Source: Flavobacteriaceae bacterium PS02337
GTDB lineage: Bacteria; Bacteroidota; Bacteroidia; Flavobacteriales; Flavobacteriaceae
Direction of reading: 5' to 3'
Assembly: GCA_029959285.1 (NCBI GenBank)
Contig: JASCOE010000005.1
Coordinates: 1-64,000, forward strand
DNA length: 64,000 nt
A program made the position numbers and the translations under genes. Under the pieces are notes generated by a model. That model was given only the letters and a program-made list of their open reading frames with translations, was not told the DNA's origin and searched no databases. The stretch's first letter is position 1, and the number at the start of each line of letters is the position of its first letter. Shown in pieces: positions 41,515-50,007 of the stretch.

Positions 41515-42459
41515 ATGATTTCAATTCCACACAAAGCTAAACAATTCCTAGTTCTTCTGGCTAAACTTTTGATCGTTGGCGGCGCATTTTATTTTATTTA
41601 CAATCAGTTGGCAAACAATGACAAATTAGATTGGAACAAATTCATTGTTTTATTTCAAAAAAATCAATCTGTTTTAGGAATTGGATTTATATTGCTTTTA
41701 AGTGTTTTAAACCGTTATTTTGAGATTTTGAAATGGCAGAATCTGGCGCAGGTTATTCACAAAATTTCTGGTTATGAAGCTACAAAACAAGTTTTAGCAG
41801 CTTTAACCGCTGGAATTTTTACGCCAAATGGAGTAGGAGAGTACGCAGGAAAAGCATTATATTATCCAAAATCGGAAGCTAAAAGAGTCGTTTTTCTAAA
41901 CTTAATTTGCAACGGAATTCAAATGGTTCTTACTGTGATTTTTGGAATTTTCGGATTGCTTTATTTCAATGCACAATTTAACGTTATTACAACCAAAACG
42001 GTTCTAATTTTATTTGGCGGATTTTTACTAATTCTGATTGTTTTATTTTCAATAAAAAAAATAAAAGTCAAAGGATATTCAATCGAAAAACTGATTCATA
42101 AAATAAATGAAATCCCAAAATCAGTTCATCAAAAAAATATCTTTCTAGGCATTTGCCGTTATTTGGTTTTTTCGCATCAATATTACTTTTTGTTTTTAGG
42201 TTTTGATGTCGATTTGCCTTATTTAACTTTAATGGCGGCGATAACTTTGGTTTATTTTTTAGCTTCATCTTTACCGACTTTTCAGTTTTTAGATTTTGCC
42301 GTAAAAGGAAGTGTTGCTATTTATTTCTTCGGAATTCTGGGTGTAAACGAATGGATTGTAATTTTTATAAGCACTTTAATGTGGTTTCTAAATGTCGTTT
42401 TACCAGTTGTTTTAGGAAGTTATTTTGTATTGAATTTTAAAACCAAAACCACAGAATGA
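41515..42459 (+). CDS. Lysylphosphatidylglycerol synthase TM-region-like protein
   Basis: 314 residues from the ATG at 41515 (an in-frame ATG at 41482 lies in the promoter). About eight transmembrane helices, with the UPF0104/AglD_N signature LLSVLNRYFEILKWQ and TAGIFTPNGVGEYAGKALYY. Such proteins are thought to move lipids or lipid-linked sugars. Its stop overlaps the glycosyltransferase gene start by 4 bp, so the two probably act in the same envelope glycolipid pathway. Confidence 0.88.
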   Translation: MISIPHKAKQFLVLLAKLLIVGGAFYFIYNQLANNDKLDWNKFIVLFQKNQSVLGIGFILLLSVLNRYFEILKWQNLAQVIHKISGYEATKQVLAALTAGIFTPNGVGEYAGKALYYPKSEAKRVVFLNLICNGIQMVLTVIFGIFGLLYFNAQFNVITTKTVLILFGGFLLILIVLFSIKKIKVKGYSIEKLIHKINEIPKSVHQKNIFLGICRYLVFSHQYYFLFLGFDVDLPYLTLMAAITLVYFLASSLPTFQFLDFAVKGSVAIYFFGILGVNEWIVIFISTLMWFLNVVLPVVLGSYFVLNFKTKTTE

Positions 42460-43559
42460 CTTTCGGTTTTTTTGAAATATTGACTATTTATGCCATAACT
42501 ATTAGTTCGCTTATTTATGGTTTTTTCAAAGTAAAAAAGTATCAAAATAAAGGTTTAAGTCCAAAGACGAGTTTTACAATTATAGTTCCGTTTCGAAATG
42601 AAGCTGAAAATCTTCCGATACTTTTAGAAAGTTTTTCAAAGCTAAATTATCCAACATATTTATTTGAAGTAATTTTGGTTGATGATGCTTCAAATGAAAA
42701 ATTTCGACTGTCAATTATTGATTATAAATTATCAATTATAGACAATATTCGTCTGTCAAAATCTCCCAAAAAAGACGCGATTGTAACTGCAATGCAACAC
42801 GTAAAAACCGATTGGGTAATTACAACCGATGCCGATTGTATTGTTCCAGAAAACTGGCTTTTGACTTTTGATAATTACATTCAAGAAAATAGCGTTTCGA
42901 TGCTTGCGGGTGCCGTAACATATCAATGTGAAAATTCATTTCTAGATCATTTTCAGCAACTAGATTTAACAAGTTTACAAGGCGCAACAATTGGAAGTTT
43001 CGGAATAAATAAAGGTTTTATGTGCAACGGAGCTAATTTTGCCTATAAAAAATCATTGTTTGAAACGTTAAATGGTTTTGAAGGAAATGATAAAATAGCA
43101 AGTGGAGATGACGTTTTTTTACTTCAAAAAGCAATTGAAAAATTCCCAAAAGAAGTTCTTTATTTAAAAGCGGCCGAAGCAATTGTAATTACAAAACCAA
43201 CCGAAAACTGGCGCGATTTATTTTATCAAAGAGTTCGTTGGGCAGCTAAAACAAGTTCGTACAAAAGCGCTTTTGGAAAGTTTTTAGGATTAATTGTTTT
43301 CTTTGGAAATTTGAGTTTCGTAATTGGATTTTTCTTTCTGCTTTTCGGAATCTGGTCTTATCCGATTTTTGTAATTTTTGCTTTTACTAAGTTTTTAGTA
43401 GATTATATGCTGCTTTATTTTACCAATAAATTTTTAACCAAAACTAGAATCAAAAGCCTTTTGCTGAGTAGTTTACTGTATCCGTTTTTTAGTTCTACAG
43501 TAGCTTTATACAGTTTATTTGGATCTTATAAATGGAAAGATCGTCAGTTTAAAAAATAA
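42456..43559 (+). CDS. Glycosyltransferase family 2
   Basis: 367 residues. A short N-terminal membrane helix (about 5-22) precedes the GT-A domain: FTIIVPFRNEAENLPILLES, VILVDDASNEKF, TTDADCIVP (the DxD-type metal site) and later the GDDVF acceptor motif, with R-V-R-W (LFYQRVRWAAK) in the processive-like position. Two or three membrane helices close the C-terminus. It transfers a sugar to a lipid or polymer at the inner membrane. The coupled upstream gene is the flippase-like protein. Confidence 0.93.
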   Translation: MTFGFFEILTIYAITISSLIYGFFKVKKYQNKGLSPKTSFTIIVPFRNEAENLPILLESFSKLNYPTYLFEVILVDDASNEKFRLSIIDYKLSIIDNIRLSKSPKKDAIVTAMQHVKTDWVITTDADCIVPENWLLTFDNYIQENSVSMLAGAVTYQCENSFLDHFQQLDLTSLQGATIGSFGINKGFMCNGANFAYKKSLFETLNGFEGNDKIASGDDVFLLQKAIEKFPKEVLYLKAAEAIVITKPTENWRDLFYQRVRWAAKTSSYKSAFGKFLGLIVFFGNLSFVIGFFFLLFGIWSYPIFVIFAFTKFLVDYMLLYFTNKFLTKTRIKSLLLSSLLYPFFSSTVALYSLFGSYKWKDRQFKK

Positions 43560-43560
43560 A

Positions 43561-44046
43561 CTATTTTTCGTCTTTAGCTTTTAGAATAACAGGAAGAATA
43601 AATTGCGTTTTTACTGGAATTCCGCGTTTTATAGCTGGATTAATTTTTGGGAAATCAACTAGACGCGCGTGCAAAATACTGTCAATTTTTATAGTATCGT
43701 AAGCCACAGAATCTTTTGGAAACTGAGGTTCAAACTTCATTGTAGCATTCGGAAAAACAGTTACTTTAACTTCAATGGTATCCAATTCAGGATATAAAAT
43801 CGATAGAGTGTCAACGTTTAGTTTTTCTTCAATAAGCGTAGACATTACTTCAAAAAAGCATTGTTGGCGCAATTTTCTATCTGCGATTTTTTCACAATTT
43901 GGCAAAGAAGGATATTCGTCAACTTCTTTCCAATTGATTGATTTTAATTCTTTTTGAAGTAATTCTTTTTCAGACGGAACCTGCTTCTCAAAATATTGAC
44001 AAGAATTAAACAAAATACAAATAAAAAAAGGGAAAAACTGCCTCAA
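43561..44046 (-). CDS. TonB C-terminal-like lipoprotein
   Basis: 161 residues with a short signal and lipobox FNSC. The mature part has VKVTVFPNATMKFEPQ and FPKINPAIKRGIPVKTQFILPVIL, which resemble the C-terminal domain of TonB energy transducers. There is no transmembrane anchor or proline-rich spacer, so it is not a standard TonB. Its stop is 1 bp from the stop of the convergent GT2 gene. The role is unknown; a stand-alone TonB_C domain may bind outer membrane proteins or peptidoglycan. Confidence 0.75.
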   Translation of the reverse strand: MRQFFPFFICILFNSCQYFEKQVPSEKELLQKELKSINWKEVDEYPSLPNCEKIADRKLRQQCFFEVMSTLIEEKLNVDTLSILYPELDTIEVKVTVFPNATMKFEPQFPKDSVAYDTIKIDSILHARLVDFPKINPAIKRGIPVKTQFILPVILKAKDEK

Positions 44047-44200
44047 AGTTTTAATGTTGAATGAATAAACAAAAATACAATTATTTTTTTTGAAACTTTC
44101 TATTGCTTAGAATCTTCTCATTTTCAAGGTCAGATTTATGAAAATTTGCGCAATAGAGATTAAAATGGTAATTTGTATGAACAAATTTATCAAAATTTAT

Positions 44201-44701
44201 ATGGATTTACTATTAGTTTTGTTAGGATTTATCTGTATGATTGTCGGTGTTTTCGGCAGTTTCCTTCCTGTTTTACCTGGTTTGTCAAGCTGCTGGGTTG
44301 GTTTACTTTTGCTTTATTTGACGAAAGCCGTAGAAAACAATTATTGGGTTTTAGGAATCACTTTTGTTCTCATGGTTATTATTACAATTCTAGATTATGT
44401 GATTCCGTCTCAAGGAACTAAAAAATTTGGAGGAAGTTCTTATGGAGTCTGGGGAACCAACATCGGATTAATTATCGGAATCCTTTCGCCACTTCCATTC
44501 GGAATGATTATCGGACCATTTGTTGGAGCTTTTTTCGGCGAATTGTTATACGATTCTAAAAATCATAAACGTGCCTTAAAAGCAGCTACAGGATCTGTAC
44601 TTGGATTTCTGGCTTCAAGTTTCATCAATTTTCTGTTTTCAATTGCTTATTTAGGTCTTTTTTTAAATCTTGTATGGGAATATCGAAACATTTTATTTTA
44701 A
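44201..44701 (+). CDS. DUF456 family membrane protein
   Basis: 166 residues from the ATG at 44201; ATGs at 44138 and 44174 are also in frame, but the usual family start is just before the first helix (MDLLLVLLGF). The signature GSFLPVLPGLSSCWVGLLLLYL and the Gly-rich KKFGGSSYGVWGTNIGLIIG block with FGMIIGPFVGAFFGELL match DUF456. There are about five transmembrane helices. The function is unknown. Confidence 0.88.
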   Translation: MDLLLVLLGFICMIVGVFGSFLPVLPGLSSCWVGLLLLYLTKAVENNYWVLGITFVLMVIITILDYVIPSQGTKKFGGSSYGVWGTNIGLIIGILSPLPFGMIIGPFVGAFFGELLYDSKNHKRALKAATGSVLGFLASSFINFLFSIAYLGLFLNLVWEYRNILF

Positions 44702-44962
44702 TTGTGTAACAATTTTTCACTTCATTTATTGTGTTCGAATAAAAAAAAATAAAAAATTTTTCATTTTAATTTGATAATGAAAAGGTTGTGTTTACAGGCG
44801 TTCACAGATTTTCTATGTTAACAGTTGTTTATTAAGAGGCTAATTCTTTAACTTAATTTTTGGAAATGTTAAATTTTTTTATATTTTTATCACGATAAAC
44901 GATAAAAAGCCTCACTTTGTCGATTATTTTAAACGAGTATAAATAATCATTTTTTTTAAGTT

Positions 44963-45571
44963 ATGAGTATGACCCCCAACCTACAAATTGAACTTAGACG
45001 CTTTATTTCTTCTAATGTTGTCTCCAAGTTAAACAAATTTTATTTCGAGAACGACGCACTTTTGATAAAAGGAATTGACGTCTCTATCGGAACAATTTTA
45101 ATGGGACTTTATAACAAAGCCGACGAATCTGATTTTTACTCTAAAATAGTTTCTATGGTCGAAGAAGATTCGACTTTTTATCAAGAAGTCGATTTTAATG
45201 CGGGCAGAATTTTATCAGTAGACGATTGTTATCGCTTAGAAGGAAATGATTTACTGAAAGAATTATTTTCAAACAAAAAAGGCAGAATTTCAGAGATGGT
45301 TTCTAACGAAGTCGGAATCAAAAGCGAAACTGCCAGAGAAATACTTAACTTCTCAGCTCTTCTTGTTGTTTCTTATTTAAGATGTAATCTTCAGTTAATT
45401 GAAAGTTTAAAACTTCTTTTAGAAGATCAAAAAAGAGATATTTTAAACAGCATTCCTCCTGGAATCAAAATTATTCTTGGTTTCTCATCTTACGAAACAG
45501 TAGAAGAAAAAAACCAATCTATCGGAAGATCAATTTTTACACTTTTCGGACATAATTTTTTCAGTTTCTAA
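44963..45571 (+). CDS. DUF937-like protein
   Basis: 202 residues, soluble, largely alpha-helical, with the layout LLIKGIDVSIGTILMGLYNK, then LLKELFSNKKGRISEMVSNEVG and SETAREILNFSALLVVSYL, as in DUF937 proteins. No enzyme motif is present. It is monocistronic; the 260-bp gap before it shows no confident promoter and no repeats. Confidence 0.7.
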   Translation: MSMTPNLQIELRRFISSNVVSKLNKFYFENDALLIKGIDVSIGTILMGLYNKADESDFYSKIVSMVEEDSTFYQEVDFNAGRILSVDDCYRLEGNDLLKELFSNKKGRISEMVSNEVGIKSETAREILNFSALLVVSYLRCNLQLIESLKLLLEDQKRDILNSIPPGIKIILGFSSYETVEEKNQSIGRSIFTLFGHNFFSF

Positions 45572-45578
45572 AATAAAA

Positions 45579-45608
45579 AAATCCCATTTTCAGAGAAAAC
45601 AGGATTTA
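45579..45608 (+). terminator. Weak terminator-like hairpin
   Basis: AAAAATCCC-ATTTTC / GAAAACAGGATTT between the convergent DUF937-like and pseudouridine synthase genes. The stem is interrupted. Confidence 0.35.
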
Positions 45609-45634
45609 GTATAATTTTAAATTTGAAAAACGAA

Positions 45635-46543
45635 TTAGATGTTTTTCAAATTGATAACTTCTTGATCAGTCAAAAAGCGCCAGTTTCCTCTCGGAAGATT
45701 CTTTTTGGTTAATCCAGCAAAAGCAACACGGTCAATACGCAATACATTGTATTCCAGCGATTCAAATATAGAACGAACCACTTTTACGTTTGCCGTACGC
45801 AATTTAAGACCAACTTCGCTTTTCGGCTCATTGTCAATATAACTTACTTCTTCAACAGAAACACGGTGTCCGTCAAGAACTAAACCTTTGCTGATTTTTT
45901 CTAAATCTTCAAATTTCAAGTTTTTGTCTAAAGAAACCTGATAAATTTTAGACGATTTCTGATTCGGTAAAGTAAACTTACGAATCATATCAGTATCGTT
46001 TGTAAACAATAATAAACCAGTAGTATTCTTGTCCATTCTTCCGATAGCTCCAATTTTTGCATTTGTAGCACCGCGAACAAGTTCTAGAACGTTACGAAAT
46101 TCTTGACCTTCGTCAAAAGCAGTCGTAAAGTTTTTGGGTTTATTCAATAAAATATATTCTTTCTTTTCTGGGTTCAAAGTAACACCATCAAAGTTTACAA
46201 CATCATTAATTTTTACCAAATAACCCATTTCGGTAATCACATTTCCGTTAACTTTTACGTTTCCAGATTGGATATAAATGTCAGCATCGCGACGAGAACA
46301 AACTCCAGAATTAGAGATGTATTTGTTCAAACGCATTTCATCAGCAGCTTTTTGTCTCTTCGGAGCCTGATTTTGTTTCTTTATTTTTTCTTCAGCAGCT
46401 TCCTTCGCCGCTTTAACCTCTGGCTTTTCTTTTTTCGGCCCTTGCGCGCGTTTTGCCATTGGTGGTTTTGGCTTGCTAGAGTTTGATCTTGAGCTATTTG
46501 GTCTCGATCCGCCTCTTTTATTATTGCCTTCCTTGTTGTTCAT
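45635..46543 (-). CDS. rRNA pseudouridine synthase (RluB/RsuA family)
   Basis: 302 residues. A basic low-complexity N-terminal extension (about 1-68, rich in Lys, Ser, Asn, Arg) precedes an S4 RNA-binding domain (about 69-125, MRLNKYISNSGVCSRRDAD) and the catalytic domain with GRMDKNTTGLLLFTNDTD, whose Asp is the catalytic residue. The end matches the RsuA/RluB group, which modifies a single uridine in 16S or 23S rRNA. Long basic extensions are common on these enzymes in Bacteroidota. A -7 box (TATCTTTG) on the minus strand at 46568-46561 lies upstream. Confidence 0.93.
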   Translation of the reverse strand: MNNKEGNNKRGGSRPNSSRSNSSKPKPPMAKRAQGPKKEKPEVKAAKEAAEEKIKKQNQAPKRQKAADEMRLNKYISNSGVCSRRDADIYIQSGNVKVNGNVITEMGYLVKINDVVNFDGVTLNPEKKEYILLNKPKNFTTAFDEGQEFRNVLELVRGATNAKIGAIGRMDKNTTGLLLFTNDTDMIRKFTLPNQKSSKIYQVSLDKNLKFEDLEKISKGLVLDGHRVSVEEVSYIDNEPKSEVGLKLRTANVKVVRSIFESLEYNVLRIDRVAFAGLTKKNLPRGNWRFLTDQEVINLKNI

Positions 46544-46560
46544 AAAATCATTAATTTGTG

Positions 46561-46568
46561 CAAAGATA
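46561..46568 (-). promoter_or_regulatory. -7 promoter box TATCTTTG
   Basis: Matches TANNTTTG 18 nt upstream of the pseudouridine synthase start; no -33 TTG at the usual distance. Confidence 0.45.
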
Positions 46569-46654
46569 GTTTTTTCCTGCTAATAAAAGGTAAGTTCAAT
46601 GTTGTTAGATTGATAGCCATAACTTTTTGATGAATTTGAAGCATCACAACAGGC

Positions 46655-46745
46655 TTTTTTTAGGCATCAATTCCCGCTTTCCGTTCCCAATTTTTTATTT
46701 TTTTAAAGAAAAAAATAAAAAGATTTCCACTTCAATCGGGGCTAC
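46655..46745 (-). repeat. Structured intergenic element
   Basis: On the minus strand: TAGCCCCGATTGAAGTGG, a hairpin TTTTTATTTTTTT / AAAAAAATAAAAA (46691-46722), then GGGAACGGAAAGCGGGAATT. The modular layout (conserved-looking boxes around a T/A hairpin) resembles a recurrent Bacteroidota intergenic element I recall, but only one copy is in this window. Confidence 0.45.
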
Positions 46746-46786
46746 ATTTCAAACAATTGGCTTCTTTTAAATATTTAAAAACAGGA

Positions 46787-47347
46787 TTAATCAAAGAAGT
46801 TTTTCTGCATCTCTGTTTTTACAGAATAGATTTTAATTTTACTATCAGCTATTCCTCTTTTGAATTCTTCAAATGTTTTGCAAAATAAATCAGCTCCGCC
46901 AATTCCAGAAGGAGACATTCTGTTTTCTTCAAGAATATAACCATTTTCAAGAACTATATATGCAGTCTGCGAATCATCAAAAGTAAATTTTTCTTCATCA
47001 AGAATATAATAAATGTCTTCAATTTTAGTATTATAAATAATGTTTTTCCATTTATTCATAATTGATTTAGAGCCTTTTTCAACAATAGAATTATCAAAAT
47101 ACTGGTCGCCTGAAAAAGGAAAACAAATTATTCCGTTTTTTTCAAGTCTTATAAACGATATGCTAGTGTCAAGCCAATTATTAATTCCATCTTGCCCATA
47201 ATGCGTTTTAATCTCCAAAATCGTGTCTCCAAGTAATATATTAATATCTTTTTTTGTTTCAATCGATTGACTCTGAATATCTACACATTTATAAAGTCTT
47301 GAGGATTTAAACAATGTGGCTATTCTTTTAATCATTGTAGAATACAA
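46787..47347 (-). CDS. Hypothetical protein
   Basis: 186 residues, soluble, with no signal peptide and no recognised family. The central part is beta-rich (FIRLEKNGIICFPFSGDQYF, YIVLENGYILEENRMSPSG). A second in-frame ATG lies four codons in. It begins 1 bp after the stop of the UbiA-like gene, so it is read with the isoprenoid cluster. Single-domain proteins of this look are often immunity proteins, but no toxin gene is near. Confidence 0.65.
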   Translation of the reverse strand: MYSTMIKRIATLFKSSRLYKCVDIQSQSIETKKDINILLGDTILEIKTHYGQDGINNWLDTSISFIRLEKNGIICFPFSGDQYFDNSIVEKGSKSIMNKWKNIIYNTKIEDIYYILDEEKFTFDDSQTAYIVLENGYILEENRMSPSGIGGADLFCKTFEEFKRGIADSKIKIYSVKTEMQKNFFD

Positions 47348-47348
47348 T

Positions 47349-48275
47349 TTAGTAGTTAGAAATCAATTCTCTACCGTGCCACAAAACACTTGGATTAATC
47401 AAAACAATACAGAAAACTCCCGAAACAATCAGAAATTTCAAAAGATTATGAAGTTTTAAAAACTGTTCTTTCGAGTTCGATTTCCATAAAAAAATCAAGA
47501 AGAAAAGTAAAACTCCGAAACAAACATAAAAGTAAATATCCATATAGCCAACATCATAAATATTGACTAAAATGTAAACTGGAAATATGGTAGAAAATGT
47601 CAAAGCCGTAATAATTTGCTTCGATATTTTTTCTCCATAAATAACCGGAATTGTTCTGTAATTGGTAACTAAATCGCCTTTTAAATTTTCTAAATCTTTT
47701 ATCATTTCGCGAATCAGCAAAAGCAAAAACAAGAAAACGGCATGCGCAGAAATCACCACAAAATGACTCATGTGATTTTCAATATCTTCAAACGAAATCT
47801 TATTATAAAAATACAGTAAAATAGCAAAAAACGGAGTTACAGCAAGCAATGCCGACATTAGATTTCCAATAATCGGATACTTTTTAATTTTATGAGAATA
47901 AAACCAAATCAAGAAAATATATGCCGAAAAGAATAAAAAAGCACGCCAAGAAACGATTGAAGCCATTAAAACTGCCAAAAAGTTTAAGCTAAAATAAACC
48001 GTCAATTTTGTTTTCTGACTAATTAAACGATCCAACATCGATTTGTTGGGTCTGTTTATTAAATCTTTCTGACTGTCGTAAAAATTATTGATAATATAAC
48101 CCGAAGCAATAGTAATCGCAGAAGCAAAAACAATTAAAAACAAGTAAAAATCGAGCAGAATATCCAGCGCTCTAATTTCTGGAGCCAGAATAAAAATCGC
48201 CGATAAATACTGCGCCAGAACAATAATAGGAATGTTGTAACCTCTAACCACAGAAAACAGACTAACAATTTTCAT
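47349..48275 (-). CDS. UbiA-type prenyltransferase
   Basis: 308 residues from the ATG at 48275 (an in-frame ATG at 48305 adds 10 residues). About eight or nine transmembrane helices. The first Asp-rich motif is NNFYDSQKDLINRP (N-x-x-x-D type, about residues 63-76 of this start); a second acidic motif (KDLENLKGD) lies in the latter half. Proteins of this kind transfer a prenyl chain, for example geranylgeranyl to glycerol phosphate. It lies in the same run as mevalonate pathway genes, so its donor is probably made by that pathway. The exact acceptor is uncertain. Confidence 0.85.
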   Translation of the reverse strand: MKIVSLFSVVRGYNIPIIVLAQYLSAIFILAPEIRALDILLDFYLFLIVFASAITIASGYIINNFYDSQKDLINRPNKSMLDRLISQKTKLTVYFSLNFLAVLMASIVSWRAFLFFSAYIFLIWFYSHKIKKYPIIGNLMSALLAVTPFFAILLYFYNKISFEDIENHMSHFVVISAHAVFLFLLLLIREMIKDLENLKGDLVTNYRTIPVIYGEKISKQIITALTFSTIFPVYILVNIYDVGYMDIYFYVCFGVLLFFLIFLWKSNSKEQFLKLHNLLKFLIVSGVFCIVLINPSVLWHGRELISNY

Positions 48276-48365
48276 TATCAAAAGTTTGTGCTGTCTGCTT
48301 AACATAAATAAAGTTTGTAAAGGTTTAGATAAGGGAAGTTAAAGGATATTTTTGGTTTTAAAAAT

Positions 48366-48956
48366 TTAGAGTTTGTTTTTTAACAATTCTTTAGACCCAA
48401 ATCCTAATTTTCTAATGCATGCCAAAGCTTGTTTTTGAGTCATGTCGATTTCTTTGATGTCTTTTTTTTCTACAAAAACCACCGATCCACTCCACGGATT
48501 TGGTGCATCTGGAACAAAAACGGTAAAGTTGTTGTCGTCAATTTGTTCTATTAAAAAAGCAAATTGCCAACCGGCATCAGTAGGAACTAAAATTACTTTT
48601 AAATCCTCTTTAGATTCTAGTCCCATAATGTTTTCATTCATGTTTTTCATAAATGAATATCCTGGAACAAAACTTAAAATACCGTCTTCTAGTTTCTGAA
48701 TGAGTTCTTTAGCTTTACTTGTTTTTGCCAGCAAACCCGCAGCAAAACAAATAATAATAATGATTATAATGCCAATTAGTTCTTGAAGTGCAATTCCTAA
48801 AACATGAACTCTCGGAAGATTTTCTACAAGCGGGAGCGTAATTTTTTGAATAATGCCATATCCTTTTTCAAGAATAAGAAGTAAGACAATTAAGGGCGCT
48901 AAAAAAAGAATTCCTCCTAAAAAAGTTGCTTTGATTATTTTTAAAATACTTTTCAT
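48366..48956 (-). CDS. DUF502 family membrane protein
   Basis: 196 residues with two transmembrane helices (about 10-30 and 54-74). The family features FLAPLIVLLLILEKGYGI, then PGYSFMKNMNENI and VFVPDAPNPWSGSV, are clear. DUF502 function is unknown. It lies between the GHMP kinase and the UbiA-like gene on the minus strand and is probably cotranscribed with them. Confidence 0.92.
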   Translation of the reverse strand: MKSILKIIKATFLGGILFLAPLIVLLLILEKGYGIIQKITLPLVENLPRVHVLGIALQELIGIIIIIIICFAAGLLAKTSKAKELIQKLEDGILSFVPGYSFMKNMNENIMGLESKEDLKVILVPTDAGWQFAFLIEQIDDNNFTVFVPDAPNPWSGSVVFVEKKDIKEIDMTQKQALACIRKLGFGSKELLKNKL

Positions 48957-49020
48957 AATAAAATGCTTTAGGATTAAAAACTTATGAAAATCTACTCAAA
49001 TAACGGCAACTTTTAAAGAG

Positions 49021-49959
49021 TTAAAACTGATAAACGACCTCTAGTTTATAATCTTTTAAAGATGCTTTTGCGCGTTCTAAATCTTCAGTAAAACCAAGAA
49101 TATAACCGCCACCGCCAGAACCACAAAGTTTTAGGTAATAATCGTTTGTGTCAATTCCGTGCTGCCAGATTCCGTGAAATTGTTCTGGAATCATTGGTTT
49201 AAAGTGATTTAAAACAACTTTAGAAAGTTTTTTAGTGTTGGTAAACAAAGATTTCATGTCGCCATGCAAGAAGTTTTCTACGCAGGCATCGGTATATTTT
49301 ACAAACTGGTTTTTAAGCATCGCACGGAAACCTTTGTCTTTTAGGTTTTCCATAAAAATGTTGACCATTGGAGCCGTTTCTCCGACAATTCCAGAGTCTA
49401 ACAAAAATACTGCGCCTTTTCCGTCAAAGCTTTGAGTCGGAATTCCAGTAGCTTCAATGTTATCTTTAGAATTAATTAAAATCGGAATGCTTAAATAGCT
49501 ATTCAACGGATCTAAACCAGAACTTTTTCCATGGAAAAAGCTTTCCATTTGAGAAAAAACATTTTTTAGATGTAATAATTTTTCACGAGTTAGATTTTCT
49601 AAAACTGTAATTTTGTTGATAGCATATTTATCATAAATTGCGGCAACAAGTGCACCGCTGCTTCCAACGCCATAACCTTGCGGAATACTAGAATCAAAAT
49701 ACATTCCAGTTTCGACATCATTTTTTAAAGTTTCCAAATCAAAAGAAACTAATTCAGGTTGCTGTGTATGAAGAACTTCAAGATAAGAAGCAAAACTTCT
49801 TAAGCTTTTGTTTGATGCAATAGCTTCATCCGAAGGTTCTTCAGATTTCTTCAACGCACCGTTGTAAAAATTATAAGGGATAGAAAGTCCTTTAGAGTCG
49901 CGGATAATTCCGTATTCTCCAAAGAGTAATATTTTTGAGTAAAATAATGGTCCTTTCAT
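49021..49959 (-). CDS. GHMP-family kinase, probable mevalonate kinase
   Basis: 312 residues. The GHMP ATP-binding loop is P-Q-G-Y-G-V-G-S-S-G-A (about 94-104), the N-terminus LLFGEYGIIRDSKG is typical of mevalonate kinases, and the C-terminal GHMP motif is LCGSGGGGYILGF. It phosphorylates mevalonate with ATP. The adjacent diphosphomevalonate decarboxylase gene, 49 bp upstream in the same direction, supports the substrate call; phosphomevalonate kinase cannot be excluded from sequence alone. Confidence 0.87.
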   Translation of the reverse strand: MKGPLFYSKILLFGEYGIIRDSKGLSIPYNFYNGALKKSEEPSDEAIASNKSLRSFASYLEVLHTQQPELVSFDLETLKNDVETGMYFDSSIPQGYGVGSSGALVAAIYDKYAINKITVLENLTREKLLHLKNVFSQMESFFHGKSSGLDPLNSYLSIPILINSKDNIEATGIPTQSFDGKGAVFLLDSGIVGETAPMVNIFMENLKDKGFRAMLKNQFVKYTDACVENFLHGDMKSLFTNTKKLSKVVLNHFKPMIPEQFHGIWQHGIDTNDYYLKLCGSGGGGYILGFTEDLERAKASLKDYKLEVVYQF

Positions 49960-50007
49960 GATTTATTTTATGTCTTTTTTCAAAATTTTAATTAAAGGTA
50001 CGGAAAA

